A stretch of DNA of 64,000 nucleotides, taken from Sinomicrobium kalidii. GTDB taxonomy: Bacteria; Bacteroidota; Bacteroidia; Flavobacteriales; Flavobacteriaceae. The translations under genes were made by a program, and so were the position numbers. The stretch is from contig NZ_CP089211.1 of NCBI RefSeq assembly GCF_021183825.1, positions 496,001-560,000 on the forward strand, in the 5' to 3' direction. The notes beneath the pieces are model-generated. The model searched no databases and was not told the origin of the DNA. It worked only from the letters and a program-made list of their open reading frames with translations. This document shows, piece after piece, positions 32,590 through 41,630 of this stretch. How positions within the stretch are numbered: position 1 is the stretch's first letter; every line of letters begins with the position of its first letter.

Positions 32590-33756
32590 TTATTCTATGA
32601 TTATTTTATCCTTTTTCACGGTGTATTTTATACCATAGGTGATCTCCAGGTATTCCAGTACCTTTTCTACCGGTTCACTGCCAAAACTGGCATTGAATTC
32701 TTCGCTGGCAAGGTTTTTATTGTGAATACTGATGGACACGTTGTAATGCCTTTCAAGTTTTCTGAGGATGTTTTCAAAGGTCATGTTCCTGAAAACGAGT
32801 TCGCCATTCATCCAGGAAGTGTATACCCCGGTTTCCACCGGCTTTATCGTTAAACGTTTCTCACGGCGGTCAAAACTGCCTTTATGTCCCGGAGTGAGCA
32901 TGGTTTTCGAAACGGTATCGGTTTTGTCTTCATATAATCCGACGGAACCCTCTACCAGTACCACATCAGTCAGACGGTCTTCCGGGTAAACGGAAACATT
33001 AAACCGCGTACCGAATACTTTTACCTGAAGCCCACCGGTATTTACTATAAAAGGATGTTCTTTGTTCTCTGTTACTTCAAAAAAGGCCTCCCCGGTAAGG
33101 AATACCTCCCTGTTCCCTTCCGATGAAAAGCTTTCCGGATATTTCAGGGTGGTCCCGGCATTCAGATATGCTGTTGTACCATCTGAAAGCACCACGTCAA
33201 AACGTTTCCCGTAGGGCACTTTTAATGTATTGTAAGCCATTTTGTTTTCTTTCTCCGAAGCGGTATAGGTCAACCGGTTTTTGTCCTGTTTTCCCACCAC
33301 ATGCCCGGAACTTCCTATAACTTCACCGGAGTTTCCGGGTTCGATTACCCTTACCTCCCCGTTACCCAGTTCCAGTGTGACGGATTCTTCCTGCACAGTG
33401 GTTTCAGGACTGTTTTCAAAAAGCGCGGCAGCCAGGAAAAACGTCCCGGCGGAGATTAAGACAAGGATAAACGCTGCAACGGTTAAATACCTTTTTTTAA
33501 AGCGTTTCTTCCGTATCGGAACGACCTTGTCTTTTTTTTGACCTTTTTCCAGGATTTTATGATAAATAGCATCGGCCTTACTTTCCTCCATCCCGGGCCT
33601 TTCTTCCAATAGCTCCAGTATATCCTCCACGGAGGGTATCTCACCGGATGGTGTTTGTTCCCTGAAAAACGCCACTACCTCTTCTGTTTCCTTCCCGGAG
33701 CATTCTCCGAGAACGAATTTTTCGAACAGTAGCCGTATGTCCTTTTTGTCTTTCAT
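32590..33756 (-). CDS. FecR-family anti-sigma regulator, system B
   Basis: A 388-residue protein from MKDKKDIRLLFEKF; a start nine codons upstream is possible. The cytoplasmic domain is FVLGECSGKETEEVVAFFRE, about 95 residues up to the basic stretch KKRFKKRY, then a membrane helix (LTVAAFILVLISAGTFFLAA). The periplasmic FecR domain contains VPYGKRFDVVLSDGTTAYLN, FLTGEAFFEV and VKVFGTRFNVSVYPEDR. A DUF4974 end follows (LVFRNMTFENILRKLERHYN). It precedes susC by 178 bases. The matching sigma gene lies 482 bases upstream, on the same strand, with a plus-strand zinc-ribbon gene inserted between them. Confidence 0.93.
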   Translation of the reverse strand: MKDKKDIRLLFEKFVLGECSGKETEEVVAFFREQTPSGEIPSVEDILELLEERPGMEESKADAIYHKILEKGQKKDKVVPIRKKRFKKRYLTVAAFILVLISAGTFFLAAALFENSPETTVQEESVTLELGNGEVRVIEPGNSGEVIGSSGHVVGKQDKNRLTYTASEKENKMAYNTLKVPYGKRFDVVLSDGTTAYLNAGTTLKYPESFSSEGNREVFLTGEAFFEVTENKEHPFIVNTGGLQVKVFGTRFNVSVYPEDRLTDVVLVEGSVGLYEDKTDTVSKTMLTPGHKGSFDRREKRLTIKPVETGVYTSWMNGELVFRNMTFENILRKLERHYNVSISIHNKNLASEEFNASFGSEPVEKVLEYLEITYGIKYTVKKDKIIIE

Positions 33757-33984
33757 TAAAATGTTGTTCGAGCACACTTTCATGTATAATACAGTTGAAA
33801 GTAATCTGAGTACTATTTAAAAAGTCTTTTTTTTGATCTGCAGAATTTTCCTGACCTCATCTTGTAGAACAAGTTCTAAATGTTATTCCGCAATTATAGC
33901 ACTGTTCTTTATACCTAATCACGTATTTTAGTGCCTTTAAAATTATCGGGGGTAAATTGTTTTGTTTTACAAAATCAACTACAT

Positions 33985-34206
33985 ATGATTATTTTCGGGA
34001 CCAGGGGGATTTCCTCTACGCAGACATCGGGCAAGTTTCATTGCCCGCAATGCAATGCACAACAGTCTTACAAAAGAAAAAAGGTAACAAAGTTTTTTAC
34101 CTTGTATTTTATACCGCTTATCCCCCTTGGCAAGAGAGGGGAATACGTGGAGTGTACTACATGTAAAACTACATTTTATACCGGGATTTTAGGGGATCCC
34201 GAATAA
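33985..34206 (+). CDS. Small zinc-ribbon protein
   Basis: A 73-residue protein from the ATG at 33985 (MIIFGTRGISSTQTSGKF). Two CxxC knuckles, CPQC and CTTC, flank a hydrophobic segment (VTKFFTLYFIPLIPLGKRGE), the layout of the zinc-ribbon family widespread in Bacteroidota. A start at 33931 would add 18 residues unlike the family. It lies on the plus strand between the sigma and fecR genes of system B, which are both on the minus strand. It is therefore an unrelated insertion or a resident gene caught between the two parts. Its stop is 31 bases from the convergent sigma stop. Function unknown. Confidence 0.8.
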   Translation: MIIFGTRGISSTQTSGKFHCPQCNAQQSYKRKKVTKFFTLYFIPLIPLGKRGEYVECTTCKTTFYTGILGDPE

Positions 34207-34237
34207 AAGAAAGCAGGCTACGGAAAATACCGGGATA

Positions 34238-34834
34238 TCATAAGGCGCCCAAAACGGACAAAAACAACACAAAAGTAAGGTCGCTGTGGGCAAACAGAAA
34301 ATTACGTATGGTTTCCAGGGCGCTACTCATCTGATTTTTTACGGTGCTTACGGAGATCCCGAGTTCTTTGCTTATTTCCTCATAACTCATCCCCTGGTTA
34401 CGGGACAATTCAAAAATACGCCTGCGTTTCGGGGGAAGTATGGCTATGGCCTCCTGTTTTATACGATTGTAATAGGCGTCATCAATCGTGTTTTCGGCGT
34501 GGTTGCAGGATTGCCGACTCATGTAAAATATCTCGTTCCGGAGTTTGTGGTCATTGGCCGCTTTTTGTAAAAAATTGATAGCAAGGTTCCGGGTAATGGT
34601 GAACACGTAAGATTTAAAAGAAAGATCGGGATTCAATTTTTCCCGGTTCAGCCATATTTTAAGAAATACATCCTGTACGATCTCTTCGGCATAATCGTTA
34701 TACTTCAGTATACTTTTCCCGTAAGCATAAACATCATTCCTGTAAAGATCAAATAACTCCCGGAATGCTGTTTCATTGTGGTCCAGCAGTTTTTTTACCA
34801 ATGACTTCTCCCTATTTCCACTCCTTACACGCAT
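34238..34834 (-). CDS. ECF RNA polymerase sigma factor, system B
   Basis: A 198-residue sigma factor: region 2 reads AFRELFDLYRNDVYAYGKSI, AEEIVQDVFLKIWLNREKLN and SYVFTITRNLAINFLQKAA. Region 4 reads LPPKRRRIFELSRNQGMSYE and ISKELGISVSTVKNQMSSAL. A hydrophobic C-terminus (LTFVLFLSVLGAL) follows, as often seen in this Bacteroidota family. It is the likely partner of the FecR at 32590, from which it is separated by the convergently placed zinc-ribbon gene. System B therefore cannot be read simply as one sigma-fecR transcript without passing antisense through that gene. Confidence 0.92.
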   Translation of the reverse strand: MRVRSGNREKSLVKKLLDHNETAFRELFDLYRNDVYAYGKSILKYNDYAEEIVQDVFLKIWLNREKLNPDLSFKSYVFTITRNLAINFLQKAANDHKLRNEIFYMSRQSCNHAENTIDDAYYNRIKQEAIAILPPKRRRIFELSRNQGMSYEEISKELGISVSTVKNQMSSALETIRNFLFAHSDLTFVLFLSVLGAL

Positions 34835-35106
34835 GGGTTAAATACTATTATTCCAACATCATTTCAGTTGTTATGCATAATTTCAGAAAACCGGAAGGCA
34901 ATCCTTTCATAAAAGTGTACGAACACACAATTATTTTAAAAAAAATGCAAGTGTTGCCTTTATTCTGTATTACCTGCATAATTATTCTTAAAAAAATCTT
35001 AAAACTTCAGCTAATATATAACTTTTTTCGATGTACGGAAAAAATGCTTTTTCTTTTTTGTCCCTTTTTATTTCAAAAAACAGCATTCCTTTCTGAAAAA
35101 ACAGAT
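34835..35106. other. AT-rich intergenic stretch, no gene seen
   Basis: Together with the terminator at 35107 this makes a gap of about 345 bases between the system B sigma start and the metallopeptidase stop at 35180. It is strongly AT-rich with T- and A-runs. It presumably contains the minus-strand promoter of the sigma gene, but no convincing TTTG/TAnnTTTG pair was found. A 120-codon plus-strand frame here overlaps the sigma gene and looks non-coding. Confidence 0.5.
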
Positions 35107-35143
35107 AAAAACCGTCCCTGGTACTGACTTCGGGACGGTTTTT
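35107..35143 (-). terminator. Intrinsic terminator of the metallopeptidase gene at 35180
   Basis: AAAAACCGTCCC (35107-35118) pairs perfectly with GGGACGGTTTTT (35132-35143). The minus strand reads into a T-run, so it terminates the gene ending at 35180. The hairpin is symmetric enough to act in both directions. Confidence 0.85.
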
Positions 35144-35179
35144 GTTATTGTGAATACTGATTTCCGATTATCTTCCGGA

Positions 35180-36424
35180 TTACTCTGTTTCCGATATAAA
35201 GGTGCCGTTCGCCCCCTCTGCCGTATTTTCTTCTGCATCCGGAGCTACAAGTTCGGGCAGTTTTTCTTCAAACAGTTCATAGAACTCCTGACCGGACATA
35301 ATATGGCCCTGTTTATGCACGTTACGGGCCAATTCATAAGCCCATTCGGCAGCGGCCATACGCTGGTTCGGCGTGCCGTGATGGCCGGAATTGGTAAATC
35401 CGCAGTCGCCTATATTGTAAAACACTTCAAAAAACTGTTTCACACGTTTCCAGTTCATCGTAGCGCCTCTTTTATGTGTAAGGTAATATGCGGCAAAGGC
35501 ATCGGCCATTAATTCCGTTCTCCTGGTCGCTTCAGGTTCGTCTTCGGGGTCTACGTCTACAAAATAACCGTTATCGTACTGGATCTGATGCCCGAACTCA
35601 TGTGCGAGTATGGCCTGGGGAGCCACATCACCGAAACCTATGGCGTCCATGCCCTGCATGATACCGTCACCCATTACAATTTTATCCGGGATAAATCCTA
35701 AAGGTGCTACTTCCTGTCCCTGAAAGGCAAAAGCGTTGAAAGTAAAGATAGCCCCGTTTTCGCGGTTAAGGGTTTCGTATTCCTCTACAGTTTCCTTCAG
35801 GAATTCCGCGGTGCCCATATTTTCTTCTATGGTGCCCCCGTAGAGCAGTTGCAGTGTTTCTGCCGATTTTTGAAGATCGAGATAGGTATCGAAATGCATT
35901 CCGGCGAGTTCCATGTCACCCGCATCGATATCCCAGAAACGGGACAGGTCCCTGAAGGTCCGTTGTATTTGATTGGTATACTCCCCGTCAGGGCCGAAAT
36001 AGGCCTTTTTGTTTACGTCCTCATCCAAAAGCAGGGCATAATATGTAGGTATATCCCCGTAGAATGTATAGACCAGCGCCTCGAACAAGCTCCAGCCTTC
36101 GGTCAGATAGCTCGTGTATTCCGTAAGGGGAAGCTCATCCGTACTGCATTCATAATCATCGCCGTCGATAGCACTTTCCACCTGACTTTTGAACTGTCCG
36201 TCAATAAAATTAAACCGATCGGTAAATTCCCCGAGTTTTTCTTCCGCACTTTCCGGAAGCGAGGCCCTCAGCCTGTCCATTCGTTCCGATTGTTCTACCG
36301 TGTCAATTTCCGTTACGGTATACTGGGCATTCAATTCTTCTTCGTAAGCACTTTCTTCATTACAGCTCACGAACAAACCGGCAGACAAGGTGCAAACACC
36401 TAATAGCATCTTAATTCTTTTCAT
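35180..36424 (-). CDS. Putative zinc metallopeptidase lipoprotein (HExxH + ELxAD type)
   Basis: A 414-residue lipoprotein from MKRIKMLLG; a longer start at 36454 is unlikely. The lipid Cys21 follows AGLFVS. The zinc site is HEFGHQIQYD, with a third ligand expected from the Glu in TELMADAFAAYYLTHKRG. That HExxH...ExxAD order resembles neutral zinc or M48-like gluzincins rather than the metzincins of systems B and C. The N-terminal 200 residues are helical and unrecognised. Homologues in Bacteroidota are usually named putative neutral zinc metallopeptidase. It is followed by its own terminator and preceded by a 115-base gap, so it seems monocistronic. Confidence 0.75.
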   Translation of the reverse strand: MKRIKMLLGVCTLSAGLFVSCNEESAYEEELNAQYTVTEIDTVEQSERMDRLRASLPESAEEKLGEFTDRFNFIDGQFKSQVESAIDGDDYECSTDELPLTEYTSYLTEGWSLFEALVYTFYGDIPTYYALLLDEDVNKKAYFGPDGEYTNQIQRTFRDLSRFWDIDAGDMELAGMHFDTYLDLQKSAETLQLLYGGTIEENMGTAEFLKETVEEYETLNRENGAIFTFNAFAFQGQEVAPLGFIPDKIVMGDGIMQGMDAIGFGDVAPQAILAHEFGHQIQYDNGYFVDVDPEDEPEATRRTELMADAFAAYYLTHKRGATMNWKRVKQFFEVFYNIGDCGFTNSGHHGTPNQRMAAAEWAYELARNVHKQGHIMSGQEFYELFEEKLPELVAPDAEENTAEGANGTFISETE

Positions 36425-36539
36425 GGTAATAGTGATTTGTTTAAAATTTAACATTATTCACACTATTAGTTAAAAGAAGTTCCGTTTTCTTACACGGAAA
36501 GGACTCTTTTTGACAAAAAAGACACAAAAACACTACATG

Positions 36540-37199
36540 TCAAATATTTATATCGGAGAGTAGTCGGCGTAATTTCCGGATTCTCCATCCGTAAAAGAGC
36601 CAGACCAACAACCAGAAAACGAGAAAGAGTACCGCACCGAAAAAGAGCTCATTCCCTATGAAGAATACATACCTTTTTAAGGGGTTTTCCATTTGCAGAA
36701 ACTCCAGTGACCTTTTACTCACTGCATGGAAATCACTGCCTTTTACCAGGGTACCGACAATGTAATATATAATGATACCCAGTGCATAAAACAGGGCAAA
36801 CAGTAGATAATACCTGTAAAAGCGTTTCATCAGTTCCAATACCTTTTCGGTATTTTCCTTTACGGAAAGCGTTCGGTTAAAAGGGCTCTTTATTTTCCGG
36901 ATGACCCGTATAAAAATAACCATAAGTACCACAGAAAAAAGAATATTAACCAGTTCAAAGTTTTTGGCCCAGCGATCATCTGTCTTAAAAAACATAATGG
37001 CCGAATCGACGATCTCCCATGCAAAGATCAGGATCTCCAGACGTAAAAATATCCGGAAATAACGCAAAGCAGCCCTGCGTTTCGACCGGATTATCGAAAC
37101 CATCTCTTCCTTGCCAGGCATTTCAACGGCAGGAGTGTCGAGCTTTTTGCTCAATGTGGTTTTAAAATCGTCTAAATCCATAATCGGCCTGTCCGGCAT
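36540..37199 (-). CDS. Multi-helix membrane protein coupled to an ECF sigma gene (possible anti-sigma factor)
   Basis: A 219-residue protein with a soluble N-terminal stretch of about 45 residues. Four hydrophobic segments follow, around RIFLRLEILIFAWEIVDSAI, LVNILFSVVLMVIFIRVI, YLLFALFYALGIIIYYIVG and FFGAVLFLVFWLLVWLFYGW. It has no FecR or zinc-finger anti-sigma motif. Its ATG shares one base with the stop of the sigma gene upstream (TAATG), which implies translational coupling, so a role as membrane-bound anti-sigma factor is the simplest reading. I do not recognise the family. Confidence 0.65.
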   Translation of the reverse strand: MPDRPIMDLDDFKTTLSKKLDTPAVEMPGKEEMVSIIRSKRRAALRYFRIFLRLEILIFAWEIVDSAIMFFKTDDRWAKNFELVNILFSVVLMVIFIRVIRKIKSPFNRTLSVKENTEKVLELMKRFYRYYLLFALFYALGIIIYYIVGTLVKGSDFHAVSKRSLEFLQMENPLKRYVFFIGNELFFGAVLFLVFWLLVWLFYGWRIRKLRRLLSDINI

Positions 37200-37678
37200 T
37201 AATAGTTACCGGCTTCCTTTTTTAAAAACTGTTTTATCCTGTTTATTTTCACCCCTACATTACTAACGGAAATTCCAAGTATTTCTGACATCTCCTCGTA
37301 ACTGTGATTATCAATGTACAACAATACCAATGCCTTATCTACGGGAGAAAGCTTGTTTATCGTTTGATATAAGATATCGATCTGCGATTTTCTGGACTCA
37401 TCTTCGCCTCTGAGATTGATGTATCCGGATTCGATAAGCTTTGTCCGATCGTTCTTTTTGCGTTTCTTGATTTGTGTAATAGCAGTGTTCATGGCTACAC
37501 GATACAGCCATGTGGAAAATTTGGAATTGCCTTTAAAATTCGGGAAGGACGACCACGCCTGGTAAAGAATTTCCTGAAACAGGTCTTTTTTATCCGATGC
37601 TACCTCAGCATAAAGGTTTACCACTTTATGAATTATTTTCTGGTTTTCCCCGATAAGTTCCATAAACCTTTCCTCCAT
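37199..37678 (-). CDS. ECF RNA polymerase sigma factor (not part of a SusCD system)
   Basis: A 159-residue sigma factor. Region 2 shows KDLFQEILYQAWSSFPNFKG and FSTWLYRVAMNTAITQIKKR. Region 4 shows LSPVDKALVLLYIDNHSYEE and MSEILGISVSNVGVKINRIK. It is shorter than the SusCD-linked sigma factors here and lacks a hydrophobic tail. It is coupled to the membrane protein at 36540 rather than to FecR, so it answers a different stimulus. Its -7 box candidate (37750-37757) overlaps the terminator region of the fucosidase gene. Confidence 0.9.
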   Translation of the reverse strand: MEERFMELIGENQKIIHKVVNLYAEVASDKKDLFQEILYQAWSSFPNFKGNSKFSTWLYRVAMNTAITQIKKRKKNDRTKLIESGYINLRGEDESRKSQIDILYQTINKLSPVDKALVLLYIDNHSYEEMSEILGISVSNVGVKINRIKQFLKKEAGNY

Positions 37679-37749
37679 AGCAGATCATGTCATTTGCCAT
37701 ACATGCCAGATAATGCTTAGGGGGGTAGTTGGATGTAATTTGATACTGA

Positions 37750-37757
37750 CAAACATA
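37750..37757 (-). promoter_or_regulatory. -7 promoter box for the sigma gene at 37199
   Basis: On the minus strand 37757-37750 reads TATGTTTG, an exact TAnnTTTG match, 71 bases before the ATG. No TTTG stands at the -33 spacing; that region is the T-rich tail of the fucosidase terminator. Confidence 0.4.
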
Positions 37758-37770
37758 CTATTTTTTAACA

Positions 37771-37821
37771 GAAAAAGGTACCTGAGAGAACCATAAATAT
37801 GATGTTCCCGCCAGGTACCTT
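37771..37821 (-). terminator. Intrinsic terminator at the end of operon C (after GH29)
   Basis: On the minus strand AAGGTACCTG (37821-37812) pairs perfectly with CAGGTACCTT (37784-37775), with an inner GAAC/GTTC pairing, followed by TTTCTG. Confidence 0.85.
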
Positions 37822-37864
37822 ACATTAATTCTGTTCCGACAAGCCGAAAATCCGGTCCCTAAAA

Positions 37865-39310
37865 TCAGGTTTTGGCCTTTTGATAATTTCCATCATCCGT
37901 ACCAGCACCGGACGTTTCGATGACGATCACAAAGGGTTTGTTTACGGAAGCATCCGGTTTGTGGTATATAAAATATTCATCACGGTGTATTTTTTCGATA
38001 TTCAGCTCAGTTTCCGGTTTTTCCAGCAGGTAGGCCTTTTCCAGCCGGTTTTTTTTCGGGGTTTTTACGCGGAGGGCACCGGAGACAGGGGTATTGAAGA
38101 CCACCATGTATGTTTTTCCGGTTTTCCGGTTTACGGTGTAGTAGCCCCAGTCTTCTTTTTCCCAGGCCAGGTGTCCGCATCCGTATACGGCTTCGCTGTT
38201 TATCGCCATCCAGTCTCCTATTTCCGCTGCCAGTTCCGTTTCTTCCGGTCGGATATTTCCCTGTCCGTCCGGGCCGAAATTGAGTACGAAATTACCGTCC
38301 AGTGAGACGGCCTTTACCAACATTTCTATCAATTCGTTACTCGTCTTTACATGGCCCCTCCAATCGGAATGATAACCCCACTGGTTCTCCGGAATGGTCA
38401 TAACACAATCCCAGTCGTTGCCATTGGTATCTTCTATGGTATTCGGCATTTTACGCTCCCAGCCCTGTTCATAATCCCCTATCAGATCGCCATTGGTATC
38501 AAAGTGGCGGTTGCCGTTTTCATCCGGGCGAAAGCGGCTCCCGATGATAAGCCCGGGCACCATTTCCCGAAGCTCTTCACCCAGTGCATCGGCAAACTCT
38601 GCCTGTTCCTTCCAGGCCGGGTCCCATGTACCGTCAAACCATAAGCCCTTGGTTGAAGGGTACCGGGTGAGCAGTTCCACAAGCTGGTTACGGGTGAATT
38701 TTTTGAATGCTTCATATCCCTCCCTGTCTTCTTCACTCTTCAGACTACTCCTATATCCGGGATGGTTCCAGTCTATGATAGAAAAATACAGGTAAACATC
38801 TATCCCTTCGGCATCATAGGCTTCTACCAGTTGTCCTATGATATCCTTTTTATACGGGCTTTTTTCAACGGTATAATCAGTATATTCACTGGGCCACAGG
38901 CAAAAACCGTCGTGATGTTTTGTAGTGATGATCACATATCTGGCCCCCATATCTGCGGCCTGTTCTGCCCATGACTTAGCATCGAATTTTTTCGGGTTGA
39001 ATTGCTTGTAAAGGTTGTCATACGCATCTTTCGGCATGCCCTTCCAGGAACGTATCCATTCGGCTGCACCCGGATAATATTTACCGTCCCAGTGTCCGCC
39101 GGGAATGGCATATACCCCCCAGTGTATGAATTGTCCCAGTCCGTAATTGCGCCAGGTCTGCATGTATTTGTCGGTACGTTTTCCGAGCCGGTGTGCTCCG
39201 TGTTCAAGATTTACCGAAACTCTTTTTTCCGGTTTATGCGATTGGGCGTTCAGGCCCATGCCAAATGATAAAAATGTTATCAGCAAATAAATAAACGCTA
39301 TTCTTTTCAT
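37865..39310 (-). CDS. Alpha-L-fucosidase, glycoside hydrolase family 29
   Basis: A 481-residue secreted enzyme from MKRIAFIYLLITFL; a start 32 codons upstream does not give a signal peptide. The GH29 core is clear: YGLGQFIHWGVYAIPGGHWD, YVIITTKHHDGFCLWPSEYT, DVYLYFSIIDWNHPGY, and LLTRYPSTKGLWFDGTWDPA, where the Asp of WFDG is the expected nucleophile. VSLDGNFVLNFGPDGQG precedes a C-terminal beta-sandwich. It removes terminal alpha-L-fucose, and its place after GH2 and the proteases suggests trimming of fucosylated glycoprotein glycans. The GH2 stop lies 80 bases upstream of its ATG. Confidence 0.93.
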   Translation of the reverse strand: MKRIAFIYLLITFLSFGMGLNAQSHKPEKRVSVNLEHGAHRLGKRTDKYMQTWRNYGLGQFIHWGVYAIPGGHWDGKYYPGAAEWIRSWKGMPKDAYDNLYKQFNPKKFDAKSWAEQAADMGARYVIITTKHHDGFCLWPSEYTDYTVEKSPYKKDIIGQLVEAYDAEGIDVYLYFSIIDWNHPGYRSSLKSEEDREGYEAFKKFTRNQLVELLTRYPSTKGLWFDGTWDPAWKEQAEFADALGEELREMVPGLIIGSRFRPDENGNRHFDTNGDLIGDYEQGWERKMPNTIEDTNGNDWDCVMTIPENQWGYHSDWRGHVKTSNELIEMLVKAVSLDGNFVLNFGPDGQGNIRPEETELAAEIGDWMAINSEAVYGCGHLAWEKEDWGYYTVNRKTGKTYMVVFNTPVSGALRVKTPKKNRLEKAYLLEKPETELNIEKIHRDEYFIYHKPDASVNKPFVIVIETSGAGTDDGNYQKAKT

Positions 39311-39390
39311 GTTTTTAATTCCTTTTTTTGTATTGGTTCCAATGTTCCTAACAAATCCGACAGACGACTTCGGGAGATGTATTTTTTTGT

Positions 39391-41520
39391 TTATTCCAGC
39401 ATCCATTCCATTTCATCCGTAAGGTCTTTTCCCCTGTTTTTTCCTACAGCCCTGATCTTGTTCACTCCTTTTTCCAATTGCACTTCAAACACGCGGTGTT
39501 TATCGTTTACTCCCCGTTTCCCCGTCACTTCTTTCCCGTTTACAGTAAGGGTGATTTTATTGAGGTTGGAAAAAAGCTGCACAGTAGTATCCGGTTGTGT
39601 ACGTTTGTTATCTCGCCTGTTGGCCAGATATAGCATCGGTTCCGGATTCCAGTTGGCCTTATACCAGTAAAAAGCATCTTTTTTCCGTTTGCGGTCAAAA
39701 GTGATAAGGCCTTTAAGGTTGCGGGCGTTCACTCCTCCCCTGTTCCACATGGGAACGGCAAATTCGAACATATTCCACAGATAAGAGGCTGTAATATACG
39801 GGTGCTTTTCAATAATGGCCCATTGCCGGATATGGGTTTCCGTCTGGTAGTTTTCGGGGAAAAACTTACCGCTTACGGGATTTCGTTTTTCCGGGAGTTC
39901 TTCGGCACTTTGATCGATATTTCCATCGGCGCCGTATTCTGCGAGGATGAGCTTATAGCCCGGATATTCCTTTTCGAGCCCCGTTACCCAGTTTTTCAGG
40001 TCACCTATCCTGCCCTGGTACCATCCGTAGTACCTGTTCATTCCCTGTACGTCCCCGGCAAGGTTTGCCGGCCTGTCCATTTCGCCGTAGCCGCTTACAG
40101 CCCCTGTTAACCTGTCCGGGTCGTTGGTTTTTGCAATAGCGTTCAGTTCGCGGGTAAGTACGGCCACATATTCGTCGGGGGTTTTGGAATACACCTCGTT
40201 GTGCATGCCCCAGATGTAAATGGAAGGGTGATTAAAGTTCTGGCGGATAAGCTCGGTCATCTGTTGTTTGGCATTGGCCGCTTCTTCCAGGGTATAGGTA
40301 TTTACAAAAGGAATTTCGGCCCAGATGAGAAAGCCCATTTTATCAGCAAGTGCATAAATATGATCGGATTGTTGATAGTGGGCCAGGCGTATGGTGGTGG
40401 CCCCGATTTCCCGGATAAGCTCCATATCTTCTTTTTCCTGCTCCGGGGAAAGTGCATTGCCGTATTTCCAGCGGTCCTGGTGACGGGTAACACCATACAT
40501 GGGATATTTTTTTCCGTTCAGGAACATGCCCTCACCGGCTTTGAGCTTGAAATCGCGAACCCCTAAAGGTTGTGTAACAGCATCTGTTGCTCTTCCATTT
40601 TGTATGACCGAAGTGGTCAGGGAATACAGGTAAGGGTCTTCCACACCCTGCCAGAGGTGCGGGGAGCGCAATGTGAGCTCCTGTTCTGCTATGGTCATGC
40701 CCTGCGGACTTACGGTAACTTCTTTTTCTTTGAAGACCACTTGTTTACCGTCAGCATTTTTTATTACGGTTTGCAGCGTGACCTGTTTAGCTTTTTTTTC
40801 CCTGTTCTCCAGTTTGGTTTTTACAGTTATATCTGCTTTTCGTTTGGTGACGTTCTTTTGTGAGATATAGATTCCGGGAGAAGCGTAATCGGTTACGGTA
40901 ATATTTATCTTATCGGTAATGATAAGGTCGACCGGCCGGTATATTCCTCCGTAGATGGGGAACAGAAAGTGGTTTACGGGCAGTACATCCTTTCTGGCCT
41001 CGTTATTGACCTTAACGAGTATGGTGTTCTTTTTTCCATAATCAACAGAATGTGTGATCTCAAACGCAAAAGCGGAGTAGCTTCCTTTGTGCTCTCCTAT
41101 AAAACGGTCATTTATGTAAAGTGCCGCCACTGAGCCCACTCCTTCGAACCTCAGAAAAAGCCTTTTGCCTTTCCATTCCTTTTTTGCAAAAAGTTCTTTT
41201 TTGTAGAAAGCATCGCCCGTATAAAAATCCCGGCCGAGTTGCATGTCTTCCTTGTTGTAGGAATGCGGAATATCGACTTGTTCCCAGTCGCGGTCTACAA
41301 AGCCTGTACTTTTTTCATAATCTTTTTCCCCTTTTTTAAACTCCCATTGCTCATTGAAGTTTATGATCTCACGGCCCTGGGTATAGCCTTTTGAAGCAAA
41401 TATTATACCTGCCATAATTAAAAATACAAGCCTGTATGGGATTGTATTTTTAATAAAAAAATTCGTCCTGTCTGAGGTTTCGATTACTTTTTTCATTTGT
41501 AGGTGATCCTTCATTTTCAT
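39391..41520 (-). CDS. Glycoside hydrolase family 2 (beta-galactosidase-like)
   Basis: A 709-residue secreted enzyme with an N-terminal signal around IPYRLVFLIMAGIIFASKG. The sugar-binding domain (WEQVDIPHSYNKEDMQLGRD, YINDRFIGEHKGSYSAFAFE) is followed by an immunoglobulin-like domain and the TIM barrel (GVTRHQDRWKYGNALSPEQE, IGATTIRLAHYQQSDHIYAL). The acid/base is the Glu in IYIWGMHNEVYS and the nucleophile the Glu in KLILAEYGADG. WNMFEFAVPMWNRGG is typical of Bacteroidota GH2 beta-galactosidases. Substrate specificity within GH2 is not fixed by sequence. It lies downstream of a tagged hairpin that separates it from the proteases of operon C. Confidence 0.92.
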   Translation of the reverse strand: MKMKDHLQMKKVIETSDRTNFFIKNTIPYRLVFLIMAGIIFASKGYTQGREIINFNEQWEFKKGEKDYEKSTGFVDRDWEQVDIPHSYNKEDMQLGRDFYTGDAFYKKELFAKKEWKGKRLFLRFEGVGSVAALYINDRFIGEHKGSYSAFAFEITHSVDYGKKNTILVKVNNEARKDVLPVNHFLFPIYGGIYRPVDLIITDKINITVTDYASPGIYISQKNVTKRKADITVKTKLENREKKAKQVTLQTVIKNADGKQVVFKEKEVTVSPQGMTIAEQELTLRSPHLWQGVEDPYLYSLTTSVIQNGRATDAVTQPLGVRDFKLKAGEGMFLNGKKYPMYGVTRHQDRWKYGNALSPEQEKEDMELIREIGATTIRLAHYQQSDHIYALADKMGFLIWAEIPFVNTYTLEEAANAKQQMTELIRQNFNHPSIYIWGMHNEVYSKTPDEYVAVLTRELNAIAKTNDPDRLTGAVSGYGEMDRPANLAGDVQGMNRYYGWYQGRIGDLKNWVTGLEKEYPGYKLILAEYGADGNIDQSAEELPEKRNPVSGKFFPENYQTETHIRQWAIIEKHPYITASYLWNMFEFAVPMWNRGGVNARNLKGLITFDRKRKKDAFYWYKANWNPEPMLYLANRRDNKRTQPDTTVQLFSNLNKITLTVNGKEVTGKRGVNDKHRVFEVQLEKGVNKIRAVGKNRGKDLTDEMEWMLE

Positions 41521-41630
41521 GTTTATGGTTAAACTCGTTTTGTCAGGTTCTCTCTGGCAAGATATAAAGTTATTTCAAAAATGGGTTCGAGCACAAAAAA
41601 TATTAACGTATTAATTTCCTACGGATAGAA

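Noticed and set aside
34765..35127. 120-codon plus-strand frame near an otherwise empty gap
   Set aside because: The first part overlaps the sigma B gene. The rest is a low-complexity Ile/Phe/Lys product of AT-rich DNA, with no start context or homology that I can see.
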